Source of the DNA: Gordonia sp. UBA7599
GTDB taxonomy: Bacteria > Actinomycetota > Actinomycetes > Mycobacteriales > Mycobacteriaceae
NCBI GenBank assembly: GCA_002477755.1
Contig: DLKD01000114.1
Location: 1-54,616, forward strand
Direction: 5' to 3'
Length of the DNA stretch: 54,616 nucleotides
The translations under genes were made by a program, and so were the position numbers. Numbering within the stretch: the stretch's first letter is position 1; every line of letters starts with the position of its first letter. Below are positions 46,880-54,616 of this stretch, one piece after another. The notes below the pieces were generated by a model, which did no database searches, was not told where the DNA came from, and was given only the letters and a program-made list of their open reading frames with translations.

Positions 46880-48520
46880 GTGACTAGTGACGCCCAGACT
46901 CTTCGATACGACGAACGGCTGTGGGTGCCCCTCTGGTGGTGGGGTGCGGCGGCCGTCGTCACCGTGGTCCTCGGCTACGAGATCCGACTCGGTGCCCACC
47001 GCGCGGCCTGGAGCTGGTGGGCGTTCCCGGTCGTCGCCCTCGTCTTCGCCGCCCTGTTGGTGTCGATGGGCCGCCACCGCGTACGCGTCGGTGGCGACGG
47101 TGAACTACTCGCCGGTGGCGCCCGCCTGCCCCGTTCGGTCGTCGGTCGGGGTGCTTCGGTCCCGGCGAGCGCAAAGAGCGCGGCCATGGGCCGCCAACTC
47201 GACCCGGCCGCGTTCCTGGTCCACCGCAGCTGGGTCGCTTCGATGGTCCTGCTCGTCCTCGACGACCCGGACGACCCCACGCCGTACTGGCTGGTCTCCA
47301 CCCGTCACCCGGACAAGGTGTTGGCTGCGATGGGCATCGCCGACGCCCGTCTCGACGGCACCCCCGAATCCCCCGTCCACGTCGAGCCGCAGGGACGCGG
47401 CATCCTCGGCGCCGTGGCCGCCGCCACGTTCCCGCCGTTTCTGTGGTTGATGTTCCGCATCCCGCCCGAATCGATCCACGGCCTGGTGTCGCGTCTCATC
47501 CGGCTGGTCGGCACGCTTCCCGGACTCGGCCGACTCACCGGTGGTGTTCTCGTCGTCGACGACCCGATCTTGCGCCAGGACGTGCTGGGCACGACCTTCC
47601 CCGCACCGATGGGCCTGGCCGCCGGATTCGACAAGAGCGCCGCGGCCGCACGCTCGTGGGGGCCGCTGGGATTCGGATACGCCGAGGTCGGGACGATCAC
47701 CGGCCAGGCCCAACCCGGCAACCCCAAGCCGCGTCTGTTCCGACTGCCCGCCGACCGCGCCCTGGTGAACCGGATGGGGTTCAACAACCCCGGCGCCGAC
47801 GCGGCCGCCGCACGTTTGGCCCGCGCTCGCCGCTCACCGCGAACCCACTCGGTGCCGATCGGGGCCAACATCGGCAAGACCAAGGTCGTCGACCTGGCGC
47901 AGGCCGCAGACGACTACACCCATAGCGCCGCAACCCTCGGCCCCCTGGCCGACTTCATCGTCGTCAACGTCAGCTCTCCCAACACGCCGGGCCTGCGCGA
48001 TCTGCAGGCCGTCGAGGCGCTGGCGCCGATCTTGGCCGCAGTGCGCGCCGCCACCGACCGCCCGGTGCTGGTGAAGATCGCCCCCGATCTCGCCGACGAC
48101 GACGTCGATGCCGTCGCCGACCTGGCCGTCGAAGCGGGTTTGGCCGGCATCGTCGCCACCAACACGACCATTTCGCGCGATGGCCTGCAGTCGCCGGCAG
48201 CACAGGTGACCGAGGCCGGGGCGGGTGGCCTGTCCGGGCCACCTGTCGCGGACCGGTCCCTGGAGGTGCTGGCACGCCTGCACGCACGCGTCGGCGACCG
48301 CCTGGTGCTGGTCAGCGCCGGCGGTATCGAGAACGCCGACGACGCCTGGGCGCGCATCCGTGCCGGGGCCACCCTGCTGCAGGGCTACACCGGGTTCATC
48401 TACGGCGGACCGCTGTATGCAAACCGCATCCACGCGGGCCTGGCGGCCCGGGTGCGCGGCGCCGGCTTCGCGTCGATCGCCGACGCCGTCGGCACGGCTG
48501 CGCGCAACACCCGGTCCTGA
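46880..48520 (+). CDS. pyrD: DUF3093 membrane domain fused to dihydroorotate dehydrogenase (quinone)
   Basis: A single 546-residue reading frame. Residues 1-155 are a DUF3093 protein with two membrane helices (about 16-36 and 46-64). Residues from about 179 are a complete class 2 dihydroorotate dehydrogenase, including the membrane-associating N-terminal helix ([16 protein letters not shown]), [24 protein letters not shown], the catalytic serine loop [12 protein letters not shown] (365/366), NTTISRDG and [11 protein letters not shown]. No stop separates them. In M. tuberculosis these are distant genes (Rv2698 and Rv2139). An internal GTG at 47414 could give free PyrD but lacks a clear ribosome site. 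Confidence 0.88.
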   Translation: MTSDAQTLRYDERLWVPLWWWGAAAVVTVVLGYEIRLGAHRAAWSWWAFPVVALVFAALLVSMGRHRVRVGGDGELLAGGARLPRSVVGRGASVPASAKSAAMGRQLDPAAFLVHRSWVASMVLLVLDDPDDPTPYWLVSTRHPDKVLAAMGIADARLDGTPESPVHVEPQGRGILGAVAAATFPPFLWLMFRIPPESIHGLVSRLIRLVGTLPGLGRLTGGVLVVDDPILRQDVLGTTFPAPMGLAAGFDKSAAAARSWGPLGFGYAEVGTITGQAQPGNPKPRLFRLPADRALVNRMGFNNPGADAAAARLARARRSPRTHSVPIGANIGKTKVVDLAQAADDYTHSAATLGPLADFIVVNVSSPNTPGLRDLQAVEALAPILAAVRAATDRPVLVKIAPDLADDDVDAVADLAVEAGLAGIVATNTTISRDGLQSPAAQVTEAGAGGLSGPPVADRSLEVLARLHARVGDRLVLVSAGGIENADDAWARIRAGATLLQGYTGFIYGGPLYANRIHAGLAARVRGAGFASIADAVGTAARNTRS

Positions 48521-48536
48521 CCAACGCGACGCCGGG

Positions 48537-49091
48537 CTATCCCGCGGCCGGCTCCTCGTAGGTGCCCACGATCACCGCACGGGCGATGGCATGTCCGAAC
48601 AGGTTGAACCCCAGATAGGCGGGAGTGGCGCCCTCGGGCAGGCCCAGCGACTCCACGTCGAGTGCGTGCACGGCGATGAAGTACCGGTGCGGGCCGTGCC
48701 CGGCGGGCGGGGCGGCGCCGACGAAACGGCGGCCCGACGCGTCGTTGGCGAGGGTCACCGCGCCGGCGGGCAGCGAACCCGGCTCACCGTCGCCGACCCC
48801 GGTGGCCAGTGAGGTCACCGACGCCGGGATGTCGGCGACCGCCCAATGCCAGAAGCCCGACGCGGTGGGCGCATCGGGGTCGTACACGGTGATCGCGAAA
48901 CTGCGCGTCTGCTCCGGGAAGCCCGACCAGCTCAACTGCGGCGACGCATCCTCACCGCCCGCGCCCATGATGCCGCTGACCTGCGGCTTGGCCAACGGGG
49001 CGCCGTCGGTGACGTCGGTCGACGTCAGCGTGAACCCGGGCAGCACGGGTAGCGCGGCGTACGGGTCGTAGGTGCGGGTGGAGTCGGACAT
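48537..49091 (-). CDS. PEBP/YbhB-family protein
   Basis: The 184-residue phosphatidylethanolamine-binding-protein fold has the ligand-site motifs [16 protein letters not shown] and [13 protein letters not shown]. There is no signal peptide. The bacterial role is unclear; the mycobacterial orthologue (Rv2140c) binds phospholipid-like ligands. ATG 49091 has GAGAGG upstream. It follows the M20 peptidase gene by 23 bp and converges on the DUF3093-PyrD gene. Confidence 0.92.
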   Translation of the reverse strand: MSDSTRTYDPYAALPVLPGFTLTSTDVTDGAPLAKPQVSGIMGAGGEDASPQLSWSGFPEQTRSFAITVYDPDAPTASGFWHWAVADIPASVTSLATGVGDGEPGSLPAGAVTLANDASGRRFVGAAPPAGHGPHRYFIAVHALDVESLGLPEGATPAYLGFNLFGHAIARAVIVGTYEEPAAG

Positions 49092-49114
49092 GGGGCGATC
49101 ACCTCTCGATGGGT

Positions 49115-50449
49115 TCAGCTGTGCAGGAGGAAATGCTCGAAAACCTTGGTACCGAACAACACTGAGTCGACGGGTACCCGTTCGTCAACCCCGTGGAACA
49201 GGGCGGAGAAATCGAGGTCGCGCGGCAGCTGCAATGGGGAGAATCCGAAGCACCGAATGCCCAACTTGGCGAACGCCTTGGCATCGGTGGCTCCCGACAG
49301 CATGTACGGCACGGTGCGCCCGTCGGGGTCGTGGGCCAGGATCGCCGCGTTCATTGCGTCGACGAGGCGCCCGTCAAAAGTCGTCTCATACGGCTCCAGG
49401 CGGGTGATCCACTCCCGTTCGACGTTCGGACCCAGCAACGCGTCGATCTCCGCCTCAAAGGCCGCCTGTCGGCCGGGCAGCACGCGGCAGTCGACGACCG
49501 CCTCCGCGTGCTGCGGGATCACGTTGGCCTTGTATCCGGCGCTCAGCATCGTCGGGTTGGCCGTGTCGCGCAGCGTCGCACCGATGACGCGCGCGAACCC
49601 GCCGATCTTGTGGAGTGCTGTCTCCAGGTCGGGTGTGTCGACGCCCAGATCCAGGCCGGTCTCCTCCGACACCGCGGCCAGGAACTCGCGCACCGCGTCA
49701 GTGAGGACCAGTGGGAAGCGGTGGGCACCGATCCGGGCGACGGTCTCCGCCAGCGCGGTGACCGCGTTGTCCTCGTGCAGGAACGACCCGTGCCCGGCGA
49801 TGCCGGTGGCGCGCAGCCGCATCCACGAGACGCCCTTCTCAGCCGTCTCCACCAGGTACAGGCGCTTGTCGCTCCCATCGGGCCGGTCGACGGTCAGGGA
49901 GAAGCCGCCGACCTCACCAACGGCCTCGGTGACCCCGTCGAACAACTCCGGACGGTTCTCAACCAGCCAGTGCGATCCCCACGTGCCGCCGGCCTCCTCA
50001 TCGGCGAGGAAGGCGAACACCAGCTCACGTGGCGGTACTGTGCCCTCCCGACCGAATTGGCGGGCCAGCGCCAGCGTCATCCCGGCGGTGTCCTTCATGT
50101 CGACGGCGCCGCGCCCCCAGATGTAGCCGTCGGCGATCGCACCGGAGAACGGGTGCACCGACCAGTCCGCCGCCTCGGCGGGCACGACGTCGAGGTGGCT
50201 GTGCACGAGCAGGGCGCCCGACGTGCTCGCCGGATCGCCCGGCAGGCGCGCGAAAACGTTGCCCCGGCCCGGCTGACCGGACTCGACGTAGGTCGTCTCA
50301 TACCCGGCCTCGGCCAGCTGATCGGCGACCCAGTGCGCGCACTGCGCCTCCCCCTTCGTGGTCTCCGGCTCGCCGGTATTCGACGTGTCGAAGCGGATCA
50401 GTTCGGCAATCAGGTCGACGACTTCGTCGAGGGCGCGGGGGGTGTTCAC
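49115..50449 (-). CDS. M20-family metallopeptidase/deacylase
   Basis: A 444-residue dizinc enzyme. Metal and catalytic residues include VHSHLDVVP (His, Asp), GRGAVDMKD (bridging Asp), FLADEEAGG (Glu-Glu) and the late [11 protein letters not shown] (His). The family includes carboxypeptidases, aminoacylases and DapE; the substrate is unknown, though the M. tuberculosis neighbour (Rv2141c) is labelled DapE2-like. GTG 50449 lies 6 nt after CATAAT, so it is probably leaderless. Confidence 0.9.
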   Translation of the reverse strand: MNTPRALDEVVDLIAELIRFDTSNTGEPETTKGEAQCAHWVADQLAEAGYETTYVESGQPGRGNVFARLPGDPASTSGALLVHSHLDVVPAEAADWSVHPFSGAIADGYIWGRGAVDMKDTAGMTLALARQFGREGTVPPRELVFAFLADEEAGGTWGSHWLVENRPELFDGVTEAVGEVGGFSLTVDRPDGSDKRLYLVETAEKGVSWMRLRATGIAGHGSFLHEDNAVTALAETVARIGAHRFPLVLTDAVREFLAAVSEETGLDLGVDTPDLETALHKIGGFARVIGATLRDTANPTMLSAGYKANVIPQHAEAVVDCRVLPGRQAAFEAEIDALLGPNVEREWITRLEPYETTFDGRLVDAMNAAILAHDPDGRTVPYMLSGATDAKAFAKLGIRCFGFSPLQLPRDLDFSALFHGVDERVPVDSVLFGTKVFEHFLLHS

Positions 50450-50455
50450 ACCTCC

Positions 50456-50461
50456 ATTATG
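50456..50461 (-). promoter_or_regulatory. Candidate -10 (CATAAT) for a leaderless M20-PEBP mRNA
   Basis: CATAAT on the minus strand ends 6 nt before GTG 50449. GGAGG lies in that 6-nt gap, too close to the GTG to act as a ribosome site. Confidence 0.5.
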
Positions 50462-50466
50462 CGAAT

Positions 50467-50496
50467 TTGGGTAAACCGCGCGTCCTCGGTTAGGGT
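50467..50496 (+). promoter_or_regulatory. Promoter of tRNA-Leu
   Basis: TTGGGT (50467-50472) and TAGGGT (50491-50496) are separated by 18 nt; the tRNA begins 13 nt after the -10. Confidence 0.55.
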
Positions 50497-50508
50497 TATC
50501 CGGCACTC

Positions 50509-50594
50509 GTCCGAGTGGCGGAATGGCAGACGCGCTAGCTTGAGGTGCTAGTGCCCTATTAACGGGCGTGGGGGTTCAAGTCCCCCCTCGGACA
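50509..50594 (+). tRNA. tRNA-Leu(GAG)
   Basis: Acceptor GTCCGAG/CTCGGAC, anticodon stem CTAGC/GCTAG with loop TTGAGGT, and a long class II variable arm. The discriminator is A; no CCA is encoded (CAA follows). 86 nt. Confidence 0.97.
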
Positions 50595-50895
50595 CAACAG
50601 CTTTGCCCACCTGGGCGCGGCGCGCTTCGATCGATCGCCCGCCCCAATCGATGCATCAGCCGTGGATCAACCATCATGAGTCGACGTTCGACGGCTGGCG
50701 CGTAACGCGGACTCCCTGATTTCGGCACTGAGATTTCCCCGACGCTGTGCGATTCCGCCGGGTTTCCGGTGAATGCGCGTTCTTACCCGGCAACCGTGAT
50801 CGCAGCGTGATACGTTCCCCGCACTGTGACACGCGTCATCATCTGGGGGCGGCAAGTGCTCGTCGCAGTAGTCCTACTACACAGGGAGTTTCTCG
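50595..50895. other. Gene-free region between tRNA-Leu and the lipoprotein gene
   Basis: No credible gene is seen in these 301 bp. A weak 4-bp hairpin follows the tRNA (GCCC 50605-50608 with GGGC 50613-50616). TGATAC at 50808-50813 may be a -10 box. Downstream lie the dyad TGAC-ACGC-GTCA (50827-50838) and the hairpin GTAGT-CCT-ACTAC (50868-50880), which ends just before the ribosome site of the lipoprotein gene. Confidence 0.5.
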
Positions 50896-52044
50896 ATGAG
50901 TAAAGAATTGTCCCTCGACACCGCGGCAGCGGTGTCGAGGCTGCGGAGTACGAGGGGGGGGGGAGGACTTCGCGTTCTAGTCGCTTTGGCGACGTTGATC
51001 GCGCTCCTATTCGTCTCTGCTTGCGGTCCCGACAAGAGCGATAGCGGTTCAGGTACAGACGCACCATCGCAGGGTGAGGTATTCCTGACCCCGGCCAATG
51101 CACCGGGACCCGATGCGTTCAGCGCCGCACCATTGGCACCACAACCCAATCCGGCCGTGGCGCAACCGGTGACCGAGCCCAACGCGCGGGTCGACGTACC
51201 CAAACCTCCGCCGGCAACAGCCGCCCCCGCCGGCGGCCCCGGCCTCTACGGCGGCACCAATGACAACAGCCTCAATGACCCACAAGGCGTCATCGACTTC
51301 TTGGCCGCCAATCCCGACAAGGCCAAAGCCTGGGTCGATGCCCTCAACAAAGACCCCGAACTCCTCGTTCCCGGAGGCCTTCCGCTCACGGTGGAGAAAA
51401 TCCCCGCCTACATCAATTCCTTGGTGGGGGTGATCCTGATGACCGACACGCGCGTGACCAATCACGGATTCAAGAACGGTGTGGCCAACCCGTTCCAAGC
51501 AGTCCTGCAAAAGGGCACCGCGGTACTCGTCGATGCAAAGGGCGTGCCACGCGTCCGCGGCTTCTGCGGAAATCCCCTCATTCGCCCGAAGGCCGTCAGC
51601 ACCAAGGTCGTCTACGTGGGAAACCGCTGGGCCGACTTCAACCTGACCAAAATCACTGTCATTCAGTCCTCCACGACGATCTTGACGTCACTCCAAGTCG
51701 TCAACATCTCGGCCATCAACACCAATGTCGAAAACCGGCTGTATATCAATATGCCGTGCTTCTACCAGTTGATCACCATCTGGTTCCCGCCGCCCACGTT
51801 CCCCGGCCGGATACCACCACCGCAACAGCCGCAGCGGACACCGCCGCCGCAGCAGCCGCCCGCGGAGGGCGAGTACCCGCCACCACAGGAGCAGCAGCCG
51901 CCGACCGAAACGCAAGAGCGACCGCCGACCGAGACGCAAGAACAACCGCCTGCTGAGCAGCACCACGAACCGCCTCCGCAGCAACAGGAACCGCCGCCGC
52001 AGCAGCAAGAACAGCCACCGAGCGGTGGGGAGAGCTTCAAGTAA
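50896..52044 (+). CDS. DUF6777-like surface lipoprotein with Pro/Gln/Glu-rich tail
   Basis: The 382-residue protein has an unusually long n-region (about 25 residues, including RGGGG encoded by a 10-G run), a hydrophobic core and the lipobox VSACG (Cys near 43). The central part has EVFLTPANAPGPDAF, GLYGGT, DTRVTNHGF and FQAVLQKGTAVLVDAKGVPR, which I recognise as DUF6777-like, ending in a conserved Cys (FCGNPL). The last 90 residues are low in complexity with repeats PPTETQE and PPPQQQE, perhaps a spacer through the cell wall. ATG 50896 follows AGGGAG. The function is unknown. Codons are less GC-rich than neighbours in the central part. Confidence 0.75.
   Translation: MSKELSLDTAAAVSRLRSTRGGGGLRVLVALATLIALLFVSACGPDKSDSGSGTDAPSQGEVFLTPANAPGPDAFSAAPLAPQPNPAVAQPVTEPNARVDVPKPPPATAAPAGGPGLYGGTNDNSLNDPQGVIDFLAANPDKAKAWVDALNKDPELLVPGGLPLTVEKIPAYINSLVGVILMTDTRVTNHGFKNGVANPFQAVLQKGTAVLVDAKGVPRVRGFCGNPLIRPKAVSTKVVYVGNRWADFNLTKITVIQSSTTILTSLQVVNISAINTNVENRLYINMPCFYQLITIWFPPPTFPGRIPPPQQPQRTPPPQQPPAEGEYPPPQEQQPPTETQERPPTETQEQPPAEQHHEPPPQQQEPPPQQQEQPPSGGESFK
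50954..50963 (+). repeat. Ten-G homopolymer inside the lipoprotein signal region
   Basis: The run covers codons 20-23 (Arg-Gly-Gly-Gly), upstream of the hydrophobic core and lipobox. Loss or gain of one G would shift the frame before any exported sequence is made. Confidence 0.9.
51898..51945 (+). repeat. Two tandem 24-bp units in the lipoprotein tail
   Basis: The units encode PPTETQER and PPTETQEQ and differ at a few bases. Confidence 0.85.
51970..52011 (+). repeat. Two tandem 21-bp units in the lipoprotein tail
   Basis: Each unit encodes PPPQQQE; third-base differences suggest the repeat is not newly formed. Confidence 0.85.
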
Positions 52045-52056
52045 TTAGCAACTGAC

Positions 52057-52124
52057 CTCGCGCGCCTCGGTTGTGATCCCCCGCCGCCAATCGGCGGTGC
52101 CCGATCACAATCGGGGCGCGCGAG
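52057..52124. terminator. Large bidirectional terminator between the lipoprotein gene and meaB
   Basis: Arms 52057-52078 and 52103-52124 pair over 22 bp; the only two non-Watson-Crick positions can form G-U pairs in the plus-strand RNA. A second stem inside (CCGCCG 52081-52086 with CGGCGG 52092-52097) closes a 5-nt loop. The genes converge here. Confidence 0.85.
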
Positions 52125-52130
52125 TCTCGT

Positions 52131-53126
52131 TCAGGATCGGTCGAAGGCGGCGAGGATCTCGGCCGCACCGAGTGCGGGGGTCAATTCCCCCGCATCGATG
52201 CGCGCTTCAATGCCTGCTCGGGCCGCATCGACAGCCGGATCTGCGTCCAACCGCGCCAACAGGGCGTCGTGGACCATCGTCCACATCCAGTCGACCTGCT
52301 GGCGGCTGCGGTGCGAGTCGAACCGGCCGTCGGCGACCATCGCTTCGCGGTGGCGCTGCACCGCCGCCCAGTACTCGTCGACGCCGGTGTCCTCCAACGC
52401 GCTCATGGTCAGTACCGGCGGTGTCCAGAACGCGTCGTGCGGGTAGATCAGGCCCAGTGCACCGCGCAGCTCGCGGGCGGCGGCGCGTGCCTCCATGATG
52501 TGCTTGCCGTCGGCCTTATTCACAACGACGACGTCGGCGAGCTCCAACACGCCCTTCTTGATCCCCTGTAACGAGTCACCGGTGCGCGCCAGGGTTAAGA
52601 AAGTGAACGTGTCGACCATGTTGGCAACCGTCACCTCCGACTGCCCGACGCCGACTGTTTCCACCAACACCACGTCGTAGCCGGCGGCCTCGACCAGCAC
52701 GATCGTCTCCCGCGTCGCCTTGGCGACACCACCGAGCGTGCCGGCCGTCGGGGACGGTCGGATGTAGGCGTCGGGATGGGCGGCCAGCCGGCCCATGCGC
52801 GTCTTGTCGCCGAGGATCGATCCGCCGGTCCGCGTGGATGACGGGTCGACGGCCAGCACCGCGACGCGATGCCCCTGCGAGATCAGGTACATCCCGAGCG
52901 TCTCGATCGTGGTCGACTTCCCCACCCCGGGGACGCCGGTGATGCCGACGCGGAACGACTTGCCCGCATGCGGCGTCATCGCCAGCAGCAACTCCTGGGC
53001 ACGGACCCGGTGCTGCGGGTTCGTCGATTCGACGAGGGTGATCGCGCGTGCCAGATCGGCGCGGCGCCCCGCCAACACCCCCGCACCGAGTACCTCCGGA
53101 TCGGTACGGTCCGAAGCAGGAGGCAC
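52131..53126 (-). CDS. meaB: Methylmalonyl-CoA mutase-associated GTPase MeaB
   Basis: G3E-family GTPase chaperone that loads and protects adenosylcobalamin in methylmalonyl-CoA mutase. It has 331 residues. The P-loop GITGVPGVGKST is at 61-72, followed by AVDPSSTRTGGSILGDKTRM, the switch DVVLVETVGVGQSE and the guanine-specificity motif VVVNKADG. GTG 53126 shares its first base with the mutB stop (TAGTG), so the two are coupled. Confidence 0.96.
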   Translation of the reverse strand: MPPASDRTDPEVLGAGVLAGRRADLARAITLVESTNPQHRVRAQELLLAMTPHAGKSFRVGITGVPGVGKSTTIETLGMYLISQGHRVAVLAVDPSSTRTGGSILGDKTRMGRLAAHPDAYIRPSPTAGTLGGVAKATRETIVLVEAAGYDVVLVETVGVGQSEVTVANMVDTFTFLTLARTGDSLQGIKKGVLELADVVVVNKADGKHIMEARAAARELRGALGLIYPHDAFWTPPVLTMSALEDTGVDEYWAAVQRHREAMVADGRFDSHRSRQQVDWMWTMVHDALLARLDADPAVDAARAGIEARIDAGELTPALGAAEILAAFDRS

Positions 53127-54616
53127 TACTTCGCGCCCGAGAGCTGCAGCCCCAAGCTGTCGGCGAGCTTGGTGATCAGTTCCACCGCAGAGTCGGCGAT
53201 GACCGTGCCAGGCGGGAAGATGGCCGCGGCCCCGGCCTCGTAGAGCTCGTCGAAATCGCCGGGTGGGATGACCCCTCCGACGACGATCATGATGTCGGGC
53301 CGGCCGACCTCGGCGAGCGCATCGCGCAGCGCCGGCACCAGGGTCAGGTGGCCCGCGGCCAGCGACGAGACGCCGACGACGTGGACGTCGTTGTCGGCGG
53401 CCTGGGCGGCCACCTCTTCCGGCGTCGAGAACAGCGGGCCCACGTCGACGTCGAAGCCCAAATCTGCGAACGCGGTGGCGATCACCTTCTGGCCGCGGTC
53501 GTGTCCGTCCTGGCCCATCTTGGCGACCAGGACGCGCGGGCGGCGGCCCTCGGCCTTGGCGAACGCGTCGACGATCGCCGTCGCGGCGTCGATGCTGCCC
53601 GATTCTCCCGCCTCATGGCGATACACACCGCTGATGGTACGGATCTGGGCCTGGTGGCGCCCGAACACCTTCTCCATCGCGTCGGAGATCTCACCGCCGG
53701 TGGCGCCGTGCCGGGCCGCATCGATGGCCAAAGCCATCAGGTTGTTGTCCAGGTTCGAACCGCCGGCCTCGCCCGCCGCCCGGGTGAGGTTGGCCAACGC
53801 GGAGTCCACCGCGGCCTGATCGCGGTCGGCACGCAGACGCGCGAGCTTGTCCAGCTGTTCGGCACGCACCTTGGAGTTGTCGACCTTGAGGACGTCGATC
53901 TCCTCGTCCTGCGCGGGACGGTACTTGTTGACGCCGACGAGCGGCTGGTGACCGGAGTCGATCCGGGCCTGGGTGCGCGCCGCCGCCTCCTCGATGCGCA
54001 GCTTCGGCAGGCCCTCGTTGATGGCCTGTGTCATGCCGCCGGCCTCTTCGACCTCGGCAATGTGCGCCCGAGCTCGTTCGGCGAGCTGCGCGGTGAGCCA
54101 TTCGACGTAGTACGAGCCAGCCCACGGATCGATCGGGCGCGTCGTCCCAGACTCCTGCTGCAGGAGTAGCTGCGTATTGCGGGCGATGCGCGCGGAGAAG
54201 TCGGTCGGCAGCGCGATCGCCTCGTCGAGTGCGTTGGTATGCAGCGACTGCGTGTGCCCCTGGGTCGCGGCCATCGCCTCGACGCAGGTCCGTGCGACGT
54301 TGTTGAACACATCTTGGGCGGTGAGCGACCAGCCCGAGGTCTGTGAATGCGTGCGCAGTGACAGGCTCTTGGCCGACTTGGGATCGAACTTCGCGACCAA
54401 CTCACTCCAGATCAGGCGCGCCGCGCGGAGCTTGGCGACCTCCATGTAGAAGTTCATCCCGATGCCCCAAAAGAACGAGAGGCGCGGCGCGAATTTGTCG
54501 ATGTCGAGGCCGGCAGCGAGGCCCGCGCGGATGTACTCGACGCCGTCCGCGAGTGTGTAGGCGAGCTCGAGGTCGGCCGTGGCTCCGGCTTCCTGGATGT
54601 GATAGCCGGAGATCGA
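53126..54616 (-). CDS. mutB: Methylmalonyl-CoA mutase large subunit, C-terminal part (cut by window edge)
   Basis: B12-dependent isomerisation of (R)-methylmalonyl-CoA and succinyl-CoA in propionate and odd-chain lipid metabolism. The last 496 residues are visible. The TIM-barrel part opens with [21 protein letters not shown] and includes [15 protein letters not shown]. The C-terminal cobalamin domain has the base-off motif GQDGHDRG (DxHxxG) and [14 protein letters not shown]. The N terminus lies beyond the window; the small subunit mutA probably lies further upstream. Confidence 0.96.
   Translation of the reverse strand, partial: SISGYHIQEAGATADLELAYTLADGVEYIRAGLAAGLDIDKFAPRLSFFWGIGMNFYMEVAKLRAARLIWSELVAKFDPKSAKSLSLRTHSQTSGWSLTAQDVFNNVARTCVEAMAATQGHTQSLHTNALDEAIALPTDFSARIARNTQLLLQQESGTTRPIDPWAGSYYVEWLTAQLAERARAHIAEVEEAGGMTQAINEGLPKLRIEEAAARTQARIDSGHQPLVGVNKYRPAQDEEIDVLKVDNSKVRAEQLDKLARLRADRDQAAVDSALANLTRAAGEAGGSNLDNNLMALAIDAARHGATGGEISDAMEKVFGRHQAQIRTISGVYRHEAGESGSIDAATAIVDAFAKAEGRRPRVLVAKMGQDGHDRGQKVIATAFADLGFDVDVGPLFSTPEEVAAQAADNDVHVVGVSSLAAGHLTLVPALRDALAEVGRPDIMIVVGGVIPPGDFDELYEAGAAAIFPPGTVIADSAVELITKLADSLGLQLSGAK

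Noticed and set aside
50509-52130. Integrative element bounded by tRNA-Leu and the large hairpin
   Set aside because: No integrase, and I see no second copy of the tRNA 3' end; the hairpin fits a terminator between convergent genes.
1-54616. CRISPR arrays, insertion sequences, prophage or toxin-antitoxin genes
   Set aside because: No regularly spaced repeats, transposase, phage or toxin motifs were seen on either strand.

Overview
The window is about 54.6 kb of high-GC DNA with short intergenic gaps, many GTG starts and a large number of 4-base stop/start overlaps. The gene content points to a mycolic-acid actinobacterium (order Mycobacteriales). It encodes phosphatidylinositol-mannoside synthesis (pgsA, patA, pimA), an AftC-type arabinan transferase, the coproporphyrin branch of haem synthesis (hemE, cgoX, hemQ), a bifunctional Rel and SecDF. 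A Gordonia-like genus is my best guess, but I ran no database search. It is ordinary chromosome: I see no phage, transposase or CRISPR.

Layout. (1) 1-4937: aspS (cut by the window edge), a membrane zinc peptidase, a glyoxalase-II-like hydrolase with hisS, and a membrane-anchored cyclophilin. (2) 4977-20172, all on the minus strand: pdxS with a PP2C phosphatase; tesB-pdxT; yebC; ruvCAB behind a LexA box; yajC-secD-secF; an oligopeptide-binding-like lipoprotein; apt; relA. (3) 20194-26011, minus: four tRNAs (Gly, Cys, Val, Val), then thrS-HIT-pgsA-patA-pimA and a small membrane protein, almost all translationally coupled. (4) 26178-37072: GNAT, zapE, a RibD-type reductase, a lipoprotein alpha/beta hydrolase lacking its serine nucleophile, aftC-msrB, hemE-cgoX-hemQ, a DUF3000 protein and an RNase D-like nuclease. 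(5) 37081-46856: dxs; an RNA m5U methyltransferase overlapping a KimA-like potassium transporter; two TrkA-type subunits read divergently from it; DUF3159 and OB-fold proteins; an alpha/beta hydrolase; a DUF3710 protein; dut. (6) 46880-50594: one continuous reading frame joining a DUF3093 membrane domain to dihydroorotate dehydrogenase, then a PEBP protein, an M20 peptidase and tRNA-Leu. (7) 50595-54616: a DUF6777-like lipoprotein with a 10-G tract in its signal region, then meaB and mutB (cut by the window edge).

Compared with the M. tuberculosis order as I remember it, the window joins four blocks (about Rv2572c-Rv2614c, Rv2669-Rv2697c, Rv2139-Rv2141c and the mutB/meaB locus). Two junctions carry tRNA genes; the third falls inside the DUF3093-PyrD reading frame.

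The most interesting points are these. A KimA-like potassium transporter and two Trk-type gating subunits are separated by 29 bp, with overlapping opposed -10 boxes inside a dyad; the same promoter design recurs between dut and the DUF3093-PyrD gene. The DUF3093-PyrD frame itself would tether dihydroorotate dehydrogenase to the membrane. The DUF6777-like lipoprotein may be phase-variable. A PP2C phosphatase is coupled to PLP synthase. Many first genes of operons look leaderless, with TANNNT about 6-8 nt before the start codon.
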